Shown: one piece after another, positions 61,825 through 64,000 of the stretch
Layout: every line of letters starts with the position of its first letter
Numbering within the stretch: the first letter of the stretch is position 1
Assembly (NCBI RefSeq): GCF_014109725.1
Contig: NZ_CP058554.1
Coordinates: forward strand, 3,968,001-4,032,000
Reading direction: 5' to 3'
Origin: Comamonas piscis
GTDB lineage: Bacteria; Pseudomonadota; Gammaproteobacteria; Burkholderiales; Burkholderiaceae_C
DNA length: 64,000 nucleotides
Notes under the pieces: model-generated
Told to the model about the DNA's origin: nothing
Seen by the model: the letters and a program-made list of their open reading frames with translations, nothing else
Database searches by the model: none
Program-made: the position numbers and the translations under genes

Positions 61825-61830
61825 CTTATA
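61825..61830 (-). promoter_or_regulatory. possible -10 for qor-tpiA-secG
   Basis: TATAAG on the minus strand, 33 bases before the oxidoreductase start and just after the pnp terminator. There is no convincing -35; the T-run of the terminator occupies it. Weak call. Confidence 0.3.
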
Positions 61831-61836
61831 AAGCAG

Positions 61837-61874
61837 AAAAACGCACCCAGCGTCTCAAAGACATCTGGGTGCGT
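61837..61874 (-). terminator. terminator after pnp
   Basis: On the minus strand ACGCACCCAG (61874-61865) pairs with CTGGGTGCGT (61850-61841), followed by TTTTTC. A perfect 10-base stem. Confidence 0.88.
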
Positions 61875-61882
61875 ACAACCGA

Positions 61883-64000
61883 TTATTGCTGTTGTTGCTG
61901 CTGCTGGTCGTTGTTGTCGCCTTCAACGCGCGGCTCGCGGGGTTCGCGGTGCTGGCGCGGAGCGCGATCACCACGGTCACCGCGGTCGCCACGATCACCA
62001 CGGGGTTCACGTGGCTCACGCTCTGGCATGCCTGCTGGGCGGTCCAGCAGTGCCTTCATCGACAGCTTGACACGGCCCTTTTCGTCCGTCTCCAGCACCT
62101 TGACCTTGATGACCTGGCCTTCGGTCAGATAGTCGGTCACCTTTTCCACGCGCTCGTGAGCGATCTGGCTGATGTGCAGCAGACCATCCTTGCCGGGCAG
62201 CAGGTTCACCAGTGCACCGAATTCCAGAATCTTGACGATCGGGCCTTCGTAGATCTTGCCGATTTCGACTTCGGCGGTGATCTCTTCGATGCGGCGCTTG
62301 GCTTCGTCAGCCTTGGCAGCGTCGGTCGCGGCGATGGTGATGGTGCCATCTTCCTCGATGTTGATCTGGGTGCCGGTCTCTTCGGTCAGCGCACGGATGG
62401 TGGAGCCGCCCTTACCGATCACATCACGGATCTTCTCGGGGTTGATCTTCATCGTGTACAGCTTGGGCGCAAACGACGAGACCTCGGCCTTGGCTTCGCC
62501 CATGGCTTCTTGCATCTTGCCCAGGATGTGCATGCGCGCTTCCTTGGCTTGTGCCAGTGCCACTTGCATGATTTCCTTGGTGATACCTTGGATCTTGATG
62601 TCCATCTGCAGCGCGGTGATACCGTTGGTGGTACCGGCTACCTTGAAGTCCATGTCACCCAGATGATCTTCGTCACCCAGGATGTCGGTCAGCACAGCAA
62701 ACTTGTTGCCGTCCTTGATCAGACCCATGGCAATACCAGCCACGTGGGCCTTCATCGGCACACCGGCGTCCATCATCGACAGGCAGCCGCCGCAGACCGA
62801 AGCCATCGACGAGGAACCGTTCGATTCGGTGATCTCCGACACCACGCGGATGGTGTAGGGGAACTCTTCCTTCGACGGCAGGCAAGCGGCCAGAGCGCGC
62901 TTGGCCAGACGGCCGTGGCCGATTTCGCGGCGCTTGGTCGAACCCATGCGACCCACTTCGCCGGTGGCAAAGGGAGGCATGTTGTAGTGGAACAGGAAGC
63001 GGTCTTCAAACTCGCCAGACAGGGCGTCGATACGCTGGGCATCGCGCTCGGTGCCCAGGGTGGAGATCACCAGCGCCTGGGTTTCACCACGGGTGAACAG
63101 GGCCGAGCCGTGGGTGCGTGGCAGCAGGGACGAGCGGATCTCGATAGGACGCACGGTGCGGGTGTCACGGCCATCGATACGGGGCTCACCAGCCAGAATC
63201 TGCGAGCGCACGATGCCAGCTTCGATGTCGAACAGCATGCCATCGACCTTGACGCCGTCAAAGGCCACGCCTTGCTCATTCAGGCCAGCCTTCACAGCGG
63301 CATAAGCCTGGCGGCAAGCCAGCGTACGGGCTTGCTTGTTGCGCAGCTGGTAAGCGTCGCGCAGGGCGACATCGCCCAGCTCGCCGACCTTGGCGATCAG
63401 GGCTTCATCCTTGGCAGGAGCGGCCCAGTCCCAGGTGGGCTTGCCGGCTTCGCGCACCAGCTCATGGATCACGTTGATCGCCACTTGGCTTTGCTCATGG
63501 CCATAGACCACGGCGCCCAGCATCACTTCTTCAGGCAGTTGCTGTGCTTCGGACTCGACCATCAGCACAGCGGCTTCGGTGCCCGCCACCACCAGGTCCA
63601 TCAGCGAATCCTTGCGCTGGGTCTGGCCGGGGTTGAGCACGTATTCGCCATTGATGTAACCCACGCGGGCAGCACCGATAGGGCCATTGAAAGGAATGCC
63701 CGAGATCGACAGTGCAGCGGACACGGCGATCAACGCAGCGATGTCGGCATCCACTTCTGGGTTCAGCGAGATGGTGTGGATGACCACATGCACGTCGTTG
63801 AAGAAACCTTCGGGGAACAGCGGGCGGATCGGACGGTCGATCAGGCGGCTGGTCAGGGTTTCGTGTTCGCTGGGCTTGGCTTCGCGCTTGAAGAAGCTGC
63901 CGGGGATCTTGCCTGCGGCGTAGGTCTTCTCAATGTAATCAACGGTCAGCGGAAAAAAGTCCTGACCGGTCTTGGCGATCTTGGAGCCCACCACCGTGGC
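61883..64000 (-). CDS. pnp: polyribonucleotide nucleotidyltransferase, 3' part
   Basis: PNPase degrades RNA phosphorolytically from the 3' end as part of the degradosome. The frame stays open to base 64000, so only the N-terminal ten or so residues lie beyond the window. Two RNase PH cores are present: KTGQDFFPLTVDYIEKTYA near the start and DHLGDMDFKVAGTTNGITAL with the catalytic aspartates in the second. A KH domain (RDVIGKGGSTIRALTEETG) and S1 domain (GALVNLLPGKDGLLHISQI) follow. The tail is unusual: arginine/aspartate/glutamate-rich repeats (RGDRGDRGDRGDR, REPREP) ending in seven glutamines. Confidence 0.97.
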   Translation of the reverse strand, partial: ATVVGSKIAKTGQDFFPLTVDYIEKTYAAGKIPGSFFKREAKPSEHETLTSRLIDRPIRPLFPEGFFNDVHVVIHTISLNPEVDADIAALIAVSAALSISGIPFNGPIGAARVGYINGEYVLNPGQTQRKDSLMDLVVAGTEAAVLMVESEAQQLPEEVMLGAVVYGHEQSQVAINVIHELVREAGKPTWDWAAPAKDEALIAKVGELGDVALRDAYQLRNKQARTLACRQAYAAVKAGLNEQGVAFDGVKVDGMLFDIEAGIVRSQILAGEPRIDGRDTRTVRPIEIRSSLLPRTHGSALFTRGETQALVISTLGTERDAQRIDALSGEFEDRFLFHYNMPPFATGEVGRMGSTKRREIGHGRLAKRALAACLPSKEEFPYTIRVVSEITESNGSSSMASVCGGCLSMMDAGVPMKAHVAGIAMGLIKDGNKFAVLTDILGDEDHLGDMDFKVAGTTNGITALQMDIKIQGITKEIMQVALAQAKEARMHILGKMQEAMGEAKAEVSSFAPKLYTMKINPEKIRDVIGKGGSTIRALTEETGTQINIEEDGTITIAATDAAKADEAKRRIEEITAEVEIGKIYEGPIVKILEFGALVNLLPGKDGLLHISQIAHERVEKVTDYLTEGQVIKVKVLETDEKGRVKLSMKALLDRPAGMPEREPREPRGDRGDRGDRGDRAPRQHREPREPRVEGDNNDQQQQQQQ

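Overview
The window is a GC-rich bacterial chromosome segment, most likely from a betaproteobacterium of the Comamonadaceae (Comamonas-like). The reasons are the order qor-tpiA-secG-tRNA-Leu-nuoA-N followed by DUF2818 and DUF1178 genes, a Bug-type solute receptor, secreted proteins with IPTL-CTERM tails, and a divergent pmbA/yjgA pair. There is no phage, plasmid, transposase or CRISPR signal. Genus assignment is inference.

Layout. 1-2 kb: the end of an HI0933-type flavoprotein gene, then rpsU with a structured leader, then yqeY. 2-5.4 kb: a large secreted repeat protein with an IPTL-CTERM tail, facing an AT-rich island that holds a perfect FNR-type box. 5.9-9.9 kb: a CaiB/BaiF CoA-transferase, a SIMPL-domain protein with a hairpin-rich leader, and a secreted duplicated-domain protein. 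9.9-19 kb: a probable hydroxy-acid/tartrate locus (DMT exporter, tartrate-dehydrogenase-like enzyme, periplasmic sugar-dehydrogenase-like propeller, MFS carrier, Bug receptor, FMN hydroxy-acid oxidase, two coupled LysR regulators). 19-25 kb: tam, riboflavin synthase, pmbA, yjgA, mog and a Bcr/CflA exporter.

25.1-28.3 kb is the most interesting block: a periplasmic 5-hydroxyisourate hydrolase and a secreted GlcG/HbpS-like protein face an OmpR-type regulator and sensor kinase that resemble HprR/HprS. An 18-bp HprR/CusR-like box lies between them. 28.4-31.6 kb is a 1060-residue surface phosphodiesterase, again ending in an IPTL-CTERM tail.

31.8-43.7 kb: three paralogous LivK-type receptors, a YitT membrane protein, a 263-bp inverted-repeat-bounded element full of 14-bp tandem repeats, a nitroreductase, thiC under a TPP riboswitch with an attenuator, and a livGF-K-HM operon. 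44-59.3 kb: DUF1178, DUF2818 and the complete 14-gene complex I operon nuoA-N, all on the minus strand, preceded by tRNA-Leu(GAG). 59.5-64 kb: secG, tpiA, a quinone oxidoreductase and the 3' part of pnp, which runs off the window end.

The core functions (translation, respiration, RNA decay, thiamine) look ordinary. The accessory interest lies in the secreted and surface proteins, the redox-sensing block and the intergenic repeats.
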